Origin: Romanomermis culicivorax
Lineage: Eukaryota > Nematoda > Enoplea > Mermithida > Mermithidae
Length of the DNA: 64,000 nucleotides
Reading direction: 5' to 3'
NCBI GenBank assembly: GCA_963922205.1
Contig: CAWUHX010000149.1
Location: forward strand, 124,001-188,000
Below the pieces are notes generated by a model. The model saw nothing but the letters and a program-made list of their open reading frames with translations, searched no databases and was not told the origin of the DNA. Positions within the stretch are counted from its first letter, which is position 1; each line of letters opens with the position of its first letter. The position numbers were made by a program, and so were the translations under genes. Positions 21,560 to 32,004 of the stretch are shown piece after piece.

Positions 21560-22930
21560 TCTAATCGGTGAGGGAGGTAGGATCCAGCAGGCGCGATAAT
21601 GCATCAGCATCACCATTAGACTGACCTTTTTGTGGCCTAATTGTCAGTTTGAATTCGGCGAGCCCGAGTCCCCATCAAGGGATCCGAGCAGAGGGGTTAG
21701 GCTTCTCCAACACAGCTTTGACCGCTGTATGGTCAGTCTGAACGACCACCTCGTGCTGGAAGAGGTATGGCCAAAAGAGCTTGATGAAATGGACAACAGG
21801 GAGAGTTTCCAGTTCTGTAATGGAATAGTTTTTCTCAACCGCTGTTAACCCTCTGCTGGCCTACGCGACAGGATGGTCATATCTGAATTCTTCTAACTGG
21901 CTTAGAACCGCTCTTATCCCTGAAATACTTGCATCCATCTGGAGGATAAAGGATTTCGAGAAGTCTGGTTGGCGCAGGATAGGAGGGTTGGTCAGCAGTC
22001 GGCGGAGTTCGTCGAACACCTCCTGCTGAGGTTTGGACCACTGGAAAGTGATTTCCTTCCGTAAGAGCTTAGTTAGTGGCTTGCTGAGCAGGGCACAACC
22101 AGGGATGAAACGCCTGTAGTAAGACACGAGGCCGAGGAAGGACTTGATGTCTTTGGCATTCTGTGGAATGGGTAGATTTTGGATGGCCGCCAGCTTGACT
22201 TTGTCCGGTTCTAGGCTGCCCTGTGAGATGCGATAGCCTAGGTACTCTACCTCGGAGTGCAAGAATTTGCACTTGCTCAGTCTGAGCTTCATTCCACCCT
22301 GGCGAAGACGGGCGAACACATCTGCCAGGCGCTCAAGCATTTGGGTGTGGGAGTGTCCGAACACCAAAATGTCATCAAGATAGGTCAGAACCCTGTGCCA
22401 TTGGATTCCTGTAAGGAGAAGGTCCATGAGGCGTTGGAACGTCCCTGGTGCGTTGCACAGACTGAAAGGCAAGTAATTGAACTTGTAAAGTCCAATGGGC
22501 ATGTTGAATGCCGTCTTTTCTTTATCTGCCTCCGCAATTGGGATTGATCAATAGCCGTTAGCCTGATCAAGGGTTGTGAAGTACTTCATACCCTTGAGTG
22601 TGTCGAGAATGTCAACTATCCATGGGAGAGGGTAGACATCCTTTTTCGTGACCTCGTTAAGACCACGAAAATCAACACACATATGGTGAGAACCGTTTTT
22701 CTTGTGTACCAGGACAGTATTAGTAGCCTACGGTGATGTGCTCAGCCGGATAATACCTTTCTCCTGGAGGGCCTTGACCTCCTGCATGATGAGATCCTCT
22801 TCCTTAGGTGAGGACCAGTAAGGGAAATGGCGGACTGGGTGGGCATCGCCGGTGCTGATTTCATGCTGGACGAGATTAGTGGAACCTGTGTCCTTTTCAT
22901 CAAGAGCATAAAGGTCAGTGTATGCAACCA
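21560..22930 (-). pseudogene. LTR element 1 reverse transcriptase and RNase H
   Basis: RT blocks are visible in order: E-K-G-I-I-R-L-S-x-S-P, V-D-F-R-G-L-N, L-D-Q-A-N-G-Y, F-N-Y-L-P-F-S-L-C-N-A-P-G-T-F-Q, and the catalytic L-T-Y-L-D-D (about 22371-22385). The connection region F-L-G-L-V-S-Y-Y-R-R-F-I-P follows, then RNase H beginning D-A-S-I-S-G-I and continuing through Y-S-I-T-E-L-E-T-L and T-D-H-T-A-V to D-A-L-S-R-L. In-frame stops at about 22728 and before 22502 and a break near 21860 disable it. The frame is the same as that of the upstream protease domains and of integrase. Confidence 0.88.
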
Positions 22931-23299
22931 GTAGGTGGAGTAAGGCCGCCCAGTCCTGAGGGGAGATGTCCGGTGAGATTACAGCATTGGCCTCGACCCA
23001 TTGACGATCGAGGACGGTGTCTGAATTGACCGGTGATCCCTGTGAGGGCTCACTATGCATCTGCACATGACTGATGGTCATGTGGGGGTAGAGAACCACG
23101 GAATGAGTATTCGGGTTAACTACCTGAAGTGATATGCGACCATTGGTCACGCTACTCACGCTCCCAGCAAAATATATGTTTCCTTGAGATCCCGCGAGGT
23201 GCTTAGGGAAGAAGGCCACCTCAGGTACTTTCATATAAATTGGCGGTACTGGTATGGTGAATTGTGTCAGCGAGTGAGGCTCAAGAACCACGAAGTCCT

Positions 23300-23715
23300 C
23301 CAAGGGCAAGGCGCCACAAACAGAAAATGGGCTGTGGATGAGACGGTCACAGGGGATTTTTCTCTCTTTGAACTGGAGAAAGGATTTCTCCCAGTTCAAG
23401 CTGACACAATTGAACCATCGGAGGAAGTTTGTTCCGAGGATCAGTTCACCTAAACAGTTCTCCTGTTTCTGGACCTGGATCCGTTCAGAGACATCAGCCA
23501 CCGTGACCGTGATGTAGGCTGCTCCTAGCAGCAGGATCAGGGACCCGTTGGCTGCGATAGGATGAGCCCTAGTTTGTGTGAGCATCAAGTTGGGCAGTTT
23601 GGCCGCTAACTTGTGGTCCAGGAGTGAGAAAAAAGCTCCTGTGTTGACCAGTGCCTTTGCTTCTACCCAGTTGTTGAGGAGAACTTTGATATGGGGTGTC
23701 CGGATGCCATTTGGT
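23300..23715 (-). pseudogene. LTR element 1 second aspartic protease domain
   Basis: A retropepsin-like fold is indicated by A-L-V-N-T-G-A-F-F-S-L-L near the N-terminus, where the catalytic D-T-G has become N-T-G; element 2 has I-D-T-G at this place. A middle strand region P-I-A-A-N-G-S-L-I-L-L-L-G-A and the C-terminal I-L-G-T-N-F-L-R-W-F follow. It is in frame with RT downstream and with the first protease upstream. The preceding linker (23715-24077) is acidic and Pro/Ser-rich. In standard Ty3/gypsy elements this position holds the only protease. Confidence 0.75.
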
Positions 23716-24317
23716 TAGAAAGCAGATACCACATGACCTGAGTCAGCTATGGTGGCACCAATAGTGTGTTTAGTCTTACTGGACCGCTTTGGAAATGGCA
23801 ATCCAGTACGACGTAGTAGACCTACCAGAGAATATCCGATGGAGGGGTCCGGGTCATTTAGAAGGGTCGACTCATCCTGTACTGTGAGTACATGGTCTGA
23901 GGGGTCCTGTGGGCTCTGAGTAGCTCCTAGTGATTCAATCTCAGTGTCTGATAGTGGTGGCACGTTCAGCACGGGGGATGCCGGGGCATCTGAATCACTT
24001 GGCTCATGGAATCGGCCTTTCTCTAGGGTAACTGGAGAGTTTCCAGGCGAGGGTCCAGGGCAACCCCACCCTTGCAAGGTCGATTAATGACGACTTGCAC
24101 ACCTGGATGAAGTCCAGTATCACCTGGTTGACCCACGTGATGAGGCAACTGAGGAGGCCCGTGAGTGTGGCCGAGAGATGGACAAAGCCCTGGACCGTGA
24201 TCGTGATCCCAATCTGTGTGAGTTTAGTGATAGTGAACGTGTGTTCTCCCACCAGGGGTCGATCTGGTCAATCTCTGGCGTGGTCAGGAGGAGGGGCAAT
24301 TCTACCACGTCCAGCAG

Positions 24318-24690
24318 ACAAACATTACGTTGGTAGTCAAACATAATATTCTTGAACTGTTCTAGGAAGTCCAGTCCAAGTATTAGGTCAACAGGTGCCC
24401 AGAAGGGAGACGTAGTCTTGCACACATGGAGATGTATATCGATCCGTGTGTTCAGCTGGTGGTTTCCTGGCAACATTATTTCATATGGTTCGGACAGGAT
24501 GGTATGAACGACTTTACCATTGATGCTCATCAATGGGTTGAAGTCCTGATGTTGCTGGAACGCCATGACCGCCTTCGGACTCTCTTTAACCAAAGCCTTG
24601 TGAAGACGTTGGCTAATGATAGTGCAGGGGCAACCCGTATCAAGGAAAGCCGGAGTTTCCTTGGTATCCAACAGCACTACCAAACACCGT
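24318..24690 (-). pseudogene. LTR element 1 first aspartic protease domain
   Basis: Lies in the 24120-24932 open frame. About 70 residues after a transmembrane segment come C-L-V-V-L-L-D-T-K and P-A-F-L-D-T-G-C-P-C-T-I-I-S (catalytic DTG at about 24633-24641), then L-M-S-I-N-G-K-V-V and V-D-L-I-L-G-L-D-F-L-E-Q-F, the second conserved retropepsin block. It is followed by a Ser/Arg-rich stretch (SRSRSRALSISRPHSR) and a stop absent from element 2. This domain is separate from the retropepsin at 23300-23715, so the element encodes two. It sits on the cytoplasmic side of the membrane anchor if the env part is translated with it. Confidence 0.75.
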
Positions 24691-26562
24691 GTGATTCGAT
24701 CGAGCTGGGACGGCATGTCATTTTGCACGTAATGAAAACCAATCCAGCGTTGGACTTTGTGATAAAGACCCAACGGGGAGAAATGGCTAACACGGACCTG
24801 CTTGTTCCCCAGAGGGTAGCTGAGATATTGAGATACACCAAGGTATGCTAGGTATCCGACACCAACCAGCACCGTCAGGGTTATTAGGGTGTTAAAGATC
24901 AACTGAACCGGCCCGCTCAGGACAGCATGCAAGCCCTAAACGAGGTTGTGTTGTTGACCAGTAATCACATGGTTTGCTGCCAAACGGACACCTTCCAGGG
25001 AGGCGTTGATGTCGGTTCTTACCCCTGCAAAAGCCTGGTAGAGGGCGTCCGGTTGCAGGGATAGACCAGCGGTAAAGTTTACCAGCCGGTTTAGTGCCAC
25101 TTCAATTTGCTGTCTTGTAAACATACTGTTTAAAGAAGGCAAAGTCTGATGGGGTCATCACCAACTGGTCATGGAAGAGCCCTGGTGCATCAAAGTGAGT
25201 GACGTTGAAGCGCTGCTTCCAGAAGAGTTCCAGTGGGATGTGGCTCACATGGACCGTGCCAGAATCAGTAAACCAGCCTGAGTGATTTCACAAAATCCCT
25301 GTAAAGTGGTGGTGACATGCAATTGGGCTAGATTTAATGAGATCTGGACCACCGGGGGTGGCCAAATAGATGGTGCCACCAACCTGTACAGGTATGTACT
25401 TGTAGCAGACGTTTCCTACCCAGTACGAGTGTTAGACGTAGGTGGCATTGACCTTTTGACACGGCCATATTATCAGTGCATTGCCTGTGAATTCCGCCGT
25501 CAGGTCATTCCTTTGGAGGAATGCCCGGGCACCCAGTGTAGGGTCGAAGCCGAGCAACTGCCAAGTCAGATCAAGGTAGCTTTGAGCGTGAGAGCAGAGC
25601 TCAAGCCACGTGAACCGGAAACCGTTAATTTCTGACTCCTTGAGCTGCTGAGCCAGATAGTTCAGTTTGGCGTTGACAGGATCGGGACGTGTGTCTTTTG
25701 CCAACCTGAACATGTTTTGGGTCAAATTGTATCTCCCATGGATGCGTAGGAGGAGACCCTGATCCGTCCAAACTGTGGTGGAACATAGTTCTGGGCACAG
25801 TTGGAAGACGCAGGAGTTTCCCCGGATCTTGAGGGCAACCTGTAGATCATCGATGATGACGTGGTTCCCTGACATGGAGGCAGTGTAATTTCCCTTGGGG
25901 TGATAATGACACCGCGCCGTGAAGTTTTGGGCAGGCCAGACAATGACCCCGTCGAGGGTTGTGCACTGACCTGCAGTGGGACTGCATCCACCTACATTCC
26001 CTAAGGTGCTTAGAGCTGTAGTGCCATCCCACGAAGCGATTTGTCCCTCCTCAATGAAGAGGTTAGTCACTATCTTGCAGAAGTCACTGCAGCACCATTC
26101 GTACATCACTTCCAATGTTTGGTTTGTGCTATAAAAGCCATGGCCGATACCAACAAGTTTTTGTGAGCCAAACATTTTAGTGTGATGTGCTAGCCTGCAG
26201 GCCCCAGGCGCTAAGTGCTGAGTGGTAATGACGTCTGCAGTGATGCCCCTAGAACCGAAGAAACCAGTGTTGGTGCAGACTCCGCAGCTGTGCAATGTGC
26301 ATTTCCACGCTGTGGTCGTAATCAGGTCTGAACTTGGGACATACACCATAACATTCATGCATTGTGGACTCCATGAAGATTGCGGTGGTTTACACTCTAC
26401 ACACTGGGTTAACTCAAGTGGATGTCCGCTTTTTGAGAGACCACAAAATTGATGCTGAGCTGCTGGTGCTGCCAAACTCACCCCTAGAAACAGTGATGTT
26501 ACTATGGTCAATTTTATTAGTGAAGACAACTGTACAAACCTGGTTTGTAAGTGTTCACACAT
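24691..26562 (-). pseudogene. LTR element 1 Env-like membrane glycoprotein
   Basis: The frame opens at ATG 26562. A hydrophobic signal-like stretch (LIKLTIVTSLFLGVSLAAPA) is followed by a cysteine-rich ectodomain with many N-glycosylation sequons (N-Q-T, N-F-T, N-Y-T, N-L-T, N-A-T, N-V-T). Near the C-terminus lie F-F-K-Q-Y-V-Y, L-V-N-F-T and a hydrophobic anchor at about 24840-24908 (L-I-F-N-T-L-I-T-L-T-V-L-V-G-V-G-Y). This copy has a TAA at 25432, a TGA at about 25285, a one-base shift near 25110 and a TGA at 24936; element 2 is open at the last two. I do not recognise the glycoprotein lineage with certainty; invertebrate LTR elements have captured envelope genes from several virus groups. 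It lies between gag and pol, and its corrected frame equals that of pol. Confidence 0.65.
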
Positions 26563-26590
26563 TTTCAGGAATCTGGCTGGATGGGCATTT

Positions 26591-27853
26591 TCAGATTTCC
26601 TCTTTGTCGCTGTCGGAGGAGATCAGTTCCTGACTGGGGAAGTTGATGACCAACCCTCCACATGGGTGGATTTCCCAGAGGATGCCGATCTTTGGCGACT
26701 GTGGGGGGACTGCCGTGGGGAACGGTGATTCCTCAATAATGCTAACATCCTCATTAACCGAACGTATCGTCTCATCAACGGCCATGGGTTCGATGACGGG
26801 CGACTCAGTCGTGACCGCCGGAGAGTTGTCTTGGGCTGGCGCTGGCGATGTGTCTTGGGCTGGCGCCGGGGATGCGTTTTGGGCTGCTGCCCGCGATATT
26901 TGGTCAGTTGCTTGGTCCTTTGCTGGAGGTGAAGAAGCAATTGTGACCGTTTCTGTTGGCGGGGTAGCGGCAACAGGGGGCGCTGCTGTCGGTGGTGTGG
27001 TGGCCACAGCAGGCAGGAGGATCGGACTGGCCTGTTCGACTGCACGGCAGACGGCATCAACTGCCGGTGAGGATGGTTCCCCATCGGGCAACCTCGGGTC
27101 GTAAGAGTCGCATTGATATAGGTGCCATGAGCACCATGTCGGCGGCTGTGAGCGCTTCGACTTGTGATGGCTCCTTGAGCAGTGTCCATGGTAAATGCGG
27201 GTATTTCTTGGCCAGGTCAACAGACCAGATGGCCAACATCACATCTTGAACAGGGGATGGTGCTGTGAACAAGAAATCGATAGAGTCATGGACTGAGATA
27301 GATTTCTAGTTCCTGTTCTAGGATCACCGGAAAAAGAAGGTAGTATACCTGTCAAGTTCATCGGCTCGACCTGGTCGATGACTTCCATAGCCGAATCCGT
27401 AGAGATCCCCAGCGGTGGTCCTTGAGTGAAAGTGCGGGCCAATGGCGCCGGAGACGTCGCATTGGTGGCTGGAGCTAGCTTGACAGTCCTAGTTTTTGGA
27501 ATGCAATATGACGCAAGGATGTTAGCGTGGTTAACAAACTGCGGTGTCATCAAGAGGTCCATGGTGACCGGCATTGCATACCTTGGTGGTGGCAGGGGTA
27601 TGTCTGACACACATATTGGTACTGGTACCTGGGCTGCTTGGACTGCTGAAAACCCAATACTGATTACCCAGACAGGATAACACTGTTGTGAAGGATCTGC
27701 CAGGTGTTCAGCAAGTACTTCATCATCCAGATCAAGAGGATTTGGGTGAGGAGGACCGTCCGTAGACCCAACGGCATTGTTGCGGTGTATGGGCTGCCGA
27801 TATTGGTTCCCCATCCCGTTAGGAGGGTGATAAGCATTCCTCTGGTGATACAC
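26591..27853 (-). pseudogene. LTR element 1 gag-env connector
   Basis: Two open pieces (27239-27853 and 26591-27220) share the gag frame, with a short intervening piece (27057-27272) in another frame, so frameshifts are likely. The first contains a hydrophobic run (VWVISIGFSAVQAAQ) followed by Pro-rich sequence and Cys residues, which could be the N-terminus of the glycoprotein precursor. The second is Ala/Pro/Thr-rich with a triplicated S-P-A-P-A-Q-D-like repeat and an acidic end (SSDSDKEEI). I recognise no domain. It could be the C-terminus of Gag, an Env surface subunit, or both. Element 2 has lost this region, so it cannot help to decide. Confidence 0.45.
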
Positions 27854-27979
27854 ATTTGACCCCTGGGAAGATTAACCAGTATATTGGTAGTCATTCTCAC
27901 CCGTGTTTGCTGTAATGCACTGGGGACAGGCAGTTGATCAGTGCACTCGCACTTGATGACAATGAGGGCATGGCCAATC

Positions 27980-29062
27980 ACATCAGTCCGTGGGGTGAGC
28001 ACGCGTACGACAAAAATAACAGCGACCACCATTAGCAGTGTTGTTACCGGGGGCGGCACTGGCGGGACGCTGGGCCCGACAATCAGCATCACTATGCATA
28101 CACAGTCTGTGGAAGGAGCATGTTTGAAGGTGTGCTCCTGACAAGCTTCGCCCGATAGACTGATTTGGTGTCGACGGCTGTGGAGGCGGCGTCTGCTGGA
28201 TTGGGGCTGGTGCACGTTGCTGGGCCATGAGCTTTGCTACATGGGCCGTTAGCCTGGCCATTTCCTGTTTTAAGCGGTGGACCTGATCTGCCGAGGATGA
28301 CAATGTTTGAGCATTGCTCTGACGACCGTTGGCGCTTCTGTTAGGCATATCGGGATTATATCCAGCAGGTTTAGGTTCTGAAGAGAAAACGGCATTAGAT
28401 GGTGCGGTGTACTGAATCTCATCCCGGAAGATTTGGGATTCTGCGTAACAGGCTGCCTTGAGAGTCTCTTCAAGAGTCGTAAACTCCCTAGACTTGATAC
28501 TATCGTGGAGGACCGGTTTCAATCCCCGCAGAAAGATAGGTTTGATGATAGAATCTCTGACATCGGTCGCGAGATCTGGATATGCTACCCTGGACAATCT
28601 CTTGAGGTGCTCAAGGTAGACTATCGCGGACTCAGACGGCTTCTGGAGGTGATCTTGGATCAGCTGTTGATGCAGATCAGAGTCATGCCCTACCGGAAAG
28701 TCTTTCCGTAGAAAAGCCATAAACCCTTCGTAGCGGGTAGGTTGTGGAGTGCCACTGCTAAAGTCCCGGTAGGAGGCAAGAGCAGGACCCATAAGGCATG
28801 ACTCCAGAAAGGCGATTTTACATGCATGATCGGTTTCACTTACACCCTGAAGTGTAAAGAAATGAGTAAGATGGGACATAAAGTCAGTGATGGACTCACC
28901 AAAAGCACCTGAAAAGGTTGGAGGGGCCATAAAGCTGGACACGGGAGGGTGCCTCCGACCATTTATGGCCTCTAACTTTTGGTTGAGGGGTCCAAGAGCA
29001 TTCTCAAATGCTGCCTGGACCTTGTTCTCGATCTGTGAAGGGAGATCAATTTCCGACTTCAT
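27980..29062 (-). pseudogene. LTR element 1 Gag
   Basis: About 360 codons from ATG 29062. The central region fits the retrotransposon Gag (capsid) domain: F-S-G-A-F-G-E-S-I-T-D-F, F-L-x-S-C-L-M-G-P-A-L-A, F-L-R-K-D-F and L-K-R-L-S-R-V-A-Y-P. A coiled-coil-like segment (VHRLKQEMARLTAHVAKLM) precedes a Gln/Pro-rich linker. The C-terminus has a C-x4-C...C pattern and a zinc knuckle C-Y-F-C-R-T-R-A-H-P-T-D-stop-C; the TGA at 27983-27985 falls inside the last spacer of the CCHC motif, so it is a mutation and not the natural end. Further Cys pairs (C-P-H-C, C-P-Q-C) follow. Confidence 0.8.
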
Positions 29063-29162
29063 ATCCGAGGATTCGTCCTCCCGTAAGGTGGTTAGAACAG
29101 ACGTTCTTGCCCGTGAAGCAATTATGTCAAATTGAATAGAGAGTGGCTCACTGGTCTATACA

Positions 29163-32004
29163 GGCTGGGTACTTAGATGGCAGGAATGACGAGGTGTCTC
29201 TATTGTGTAAAGTGAGAGTAAGTACTACTTTTTCAAATTGGCGGCGAAAGAGCACGTGAATACAAAAGACGCTTGTGCGAGGGCGTTTGTGACGTGAACT
29301 TGGTTCAGCTTAAGACTAGCGACCACAAAATAGAGCTAGAATGGGAATAAGGTTGTAGGACGCAAGACGTAACAGAGTACATCAGGGTGACGCAGAAGGG
29401 AATTTATCTGGTGGCCCATGATGGGTATAGGCATGGCCTGATATATGGGGAATCAATCCCGACTGAGAGGATGTACAGTTGGGGCCTGGACCCGGCAATT
29501 GGAACAGCCGAAGAGAGAGAAAGATAAGAGAGAGAGAGAGAGGAAGCCGTTTTCCTGCCAAAAAATGAGGAGACCGATAAACCCGCTCAGAAGGGATGTT
29601 TTCTGAAGGTTCAACCATTGGTACTAGTTTACAAACCTTGGGGCGAGGCGGACTCGTGGCTGACAAGATCCTACTCACCAGGAGTAGCGCATAAAGTGGC
29701 ATAAGGTAAAAAAGGATGTGGGCAACTGAAAGTGAACTTAGAAGGGAGCAATAAATAGGGACAAAACTAATTTACAAACCCAGTTACGCAAAGGGGTCGC
29801 GCAGTTACGCAACGGGCCTCACTCGCCAGGAGCGATTGGGATCTCTGTACAGTGTGATGGACTATACAGAGGTTCCGTGTTGGACGACATTCGCAAGTAA
29901 CTTACAGCCGTGTCCGAAACGGGAGCCCGCATTCTGAACAGAACGGACACTCTCCAGGAGTATTATATACAGCTGGTGGCCGGGTTGCGGATCACTGAGA
30001 TGTAATGAGGCTCGCAGGTCACACAGTGGAAGAGAGAGAGAGCACGGGTACCAAGGGTGCTATTCTGACACACTCAGTCAGCTAAGATGAATTTACCCTG
30101 GATGTTTTGAGGGCGCACCCAAAAACATCTAAGGGATCACGGGTACAAGGTGTCCCTGGGTGAATTATTGAGTGTAAATAACTGAGGCGAACCCAGTTAT
30201 GCAATGAGGCCTACTCAACACCTTCCCTGAGGCGGACTCAATGGTGCCTATTATATTACATGACTAACAGGGGTGGACCACGGAGGCGGACTCTGGGTCA
30301 GTGGTGACTCTAGCGCGGGCATCATTAAGCCAGTTAACAAAGGCGTTCAAGTGAATGAAATATGACAGGGGGTCCTATACACTCTAGGCCCAACCGGAGG
30401 CTGTGCCGCGGTCCCTCAGGAACCACTACAGCGGGGACACTAAAGAAGATCTATGTATGACAACTTGGTGAGAGGAAAGAAATGAGTGAATTTAGATAAG
30501 AAATTTACAAGAAGGCTGCTGAACCCTAGCAGATGTCAGGCACGAGCAGTACTGACTGCCAATGCCCACCATTTACACGAGTCAAGCAACCAACCCAGCT
30601 GGGGCCGAGTGTAACTCGTTCAAACCTGCAGTTAAAGCTTAAAGGCAGCCATGTGCTGATCAACAGTGCTGCTACACGGGTGGACAACCTGATCAGTATC
30701 ATGGGCTAGATAGCATCTCAGGTGGTGTATGTGTGTTGACTGATGTTTCCCAGGCATCAGTCCCATCCATACACCAACCCTTTGGCAAGAGCAGCAGGTG
30801 ATAGGGCCATGCGCCAACAACCACCTACGACTCAAGTGGGTTACTCGAAGGACCGACAGTAACCTGGTGCTGATGTCAAAAGGTAGGGGTATGAACCAAC
30901 ACATGACCTCGGTGCTGACTGCAGGTGCCTGGGATAAGGGTACCCAAGTATCATGTCCCAGTTGCAGACACCAGGGGTGAGTGCCTAAGGCCAGCAGACC
31001 CCTGCAGTAACATGTAATGTCGCCGTTGCAGACGTCAGAAATAGGATTGTGTAACCTCAATTCCTGCTATGGGAACATGATACACTGTCATTGGCAACAT
31101 CAGCAATAGGGCCCTGAAGCCAGCTATCTGTATACAGTAACACATGGTGTTGCCCTTGCTGACATCAAAGGTGGAACCAAGGGTCCGATACCCTAAGTCA
31201 ATGACATGAGATGCGGTTGTTGCAGACGTCAGATGTGGGATCCGTAAGACCTGCACATCTCTGAATAATGACACCTTGCATCACTATTGCTGACGTCACA
31301 GATGGGGTGCAGGCAACCAGCCAATCCTGCTGCAACAACTTGAGCTTCAGCTGTTGCAGTTGTCAGGAGTCAGTACTGCAGAAGTATCAACCCAACACAA
31401 CAACACGTAATGTTGCCGTTGCTGATCTCAGGAGTAGAACCCAGAGGGCTACCCACCCCTTAAAGCAACAGCAGGTGAAGGGGCTGTTGCAGACGTCAGT
31501 GGTTGCATCCCTGAGGCTGAACCACGGAACAACAACAGGTAACGTTGTTGTTGCTGATGTCATGGAGCATGACCCGTAAAGTCCATGATCCGGATGCAAC
31601 AACCAAAAAATAAAAGAGGAGAGACCTAACAGTAAGCAAAGATGAAAAAGAGAGAGAGATTTACGTAAGGGTGTCATACTGTAGCGGTGGCGTAAGAAAA
31701 CATAATTTTTTTTTACCACTCAGATGACGGAAAGAGGAAAGAAATGGAGGAAAAATAACAAAAAGCAGAAAATACGAGATTTGTACATACGCATGTTAAA
31801 GGTGTAAACAGTATTGAGAAAATTTTTGGGGGTGGAGAAGTGAGCAACTCCAACAGTTTCTGGTGAAATAAGAAAATACTGTACACAATTAACAGATGGC
31901 AGCCACCTATGACGTCCAGAATCATGTGTGGAGGGTGTACTGTATCATGGGGTCATGGACCACTATCAGTCAGGAGAGGCCATCAACCCCTAGAGCTGTG
32001 ATAC
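29163..32004 (-). other. LTR element 1 long 5' leader
   Basis: Nearly 2.8 kb lies between the 5' LTR remnant and gag without a credible long coding frame. It contains a GA-rich microsatellite near 29520-29545 and another near 30030, and a tandem array at 30850-31590 described separately. The segment 31896-32004 matches element 2 at about 46083-46190, which shows that sequence between there and the LTR interior is deleted in element 1. Open frames such as 30632-31060 are the tandem repeat read through. Confidence 0.6.
30850..31590 (-). repeat. tandem array of hairpin plus CRE-like units in the leader
   Basis: At least nine, probably twelve, diverged units at a spacing of about 60-74 bases. 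Each has a short inverted segment of the AACAACATG-to-GTTGTTG type, followed by TTGCTGACGTCAG or TTGCAGACGTCAG. The clearest units start near 30998, 31138, 31201, 31264, 31401, 31461 and 31528. TGACGTCA is the classical CREB/ATF palindrome. A matching array is in element 2 at 45040-45850. Confidence 0.7.

Noticed and set aside
20143-26728. plus-strand open frames across the pol and env region
   Set aside because: They mirror the minus-strand coding frames and have no independent similarity.
30632-31719. open frames over the leader array that look Cys-rich and repetitive
   Set aside because: They are translations of the 66-bp tandem units; the frames break where unit length varies.
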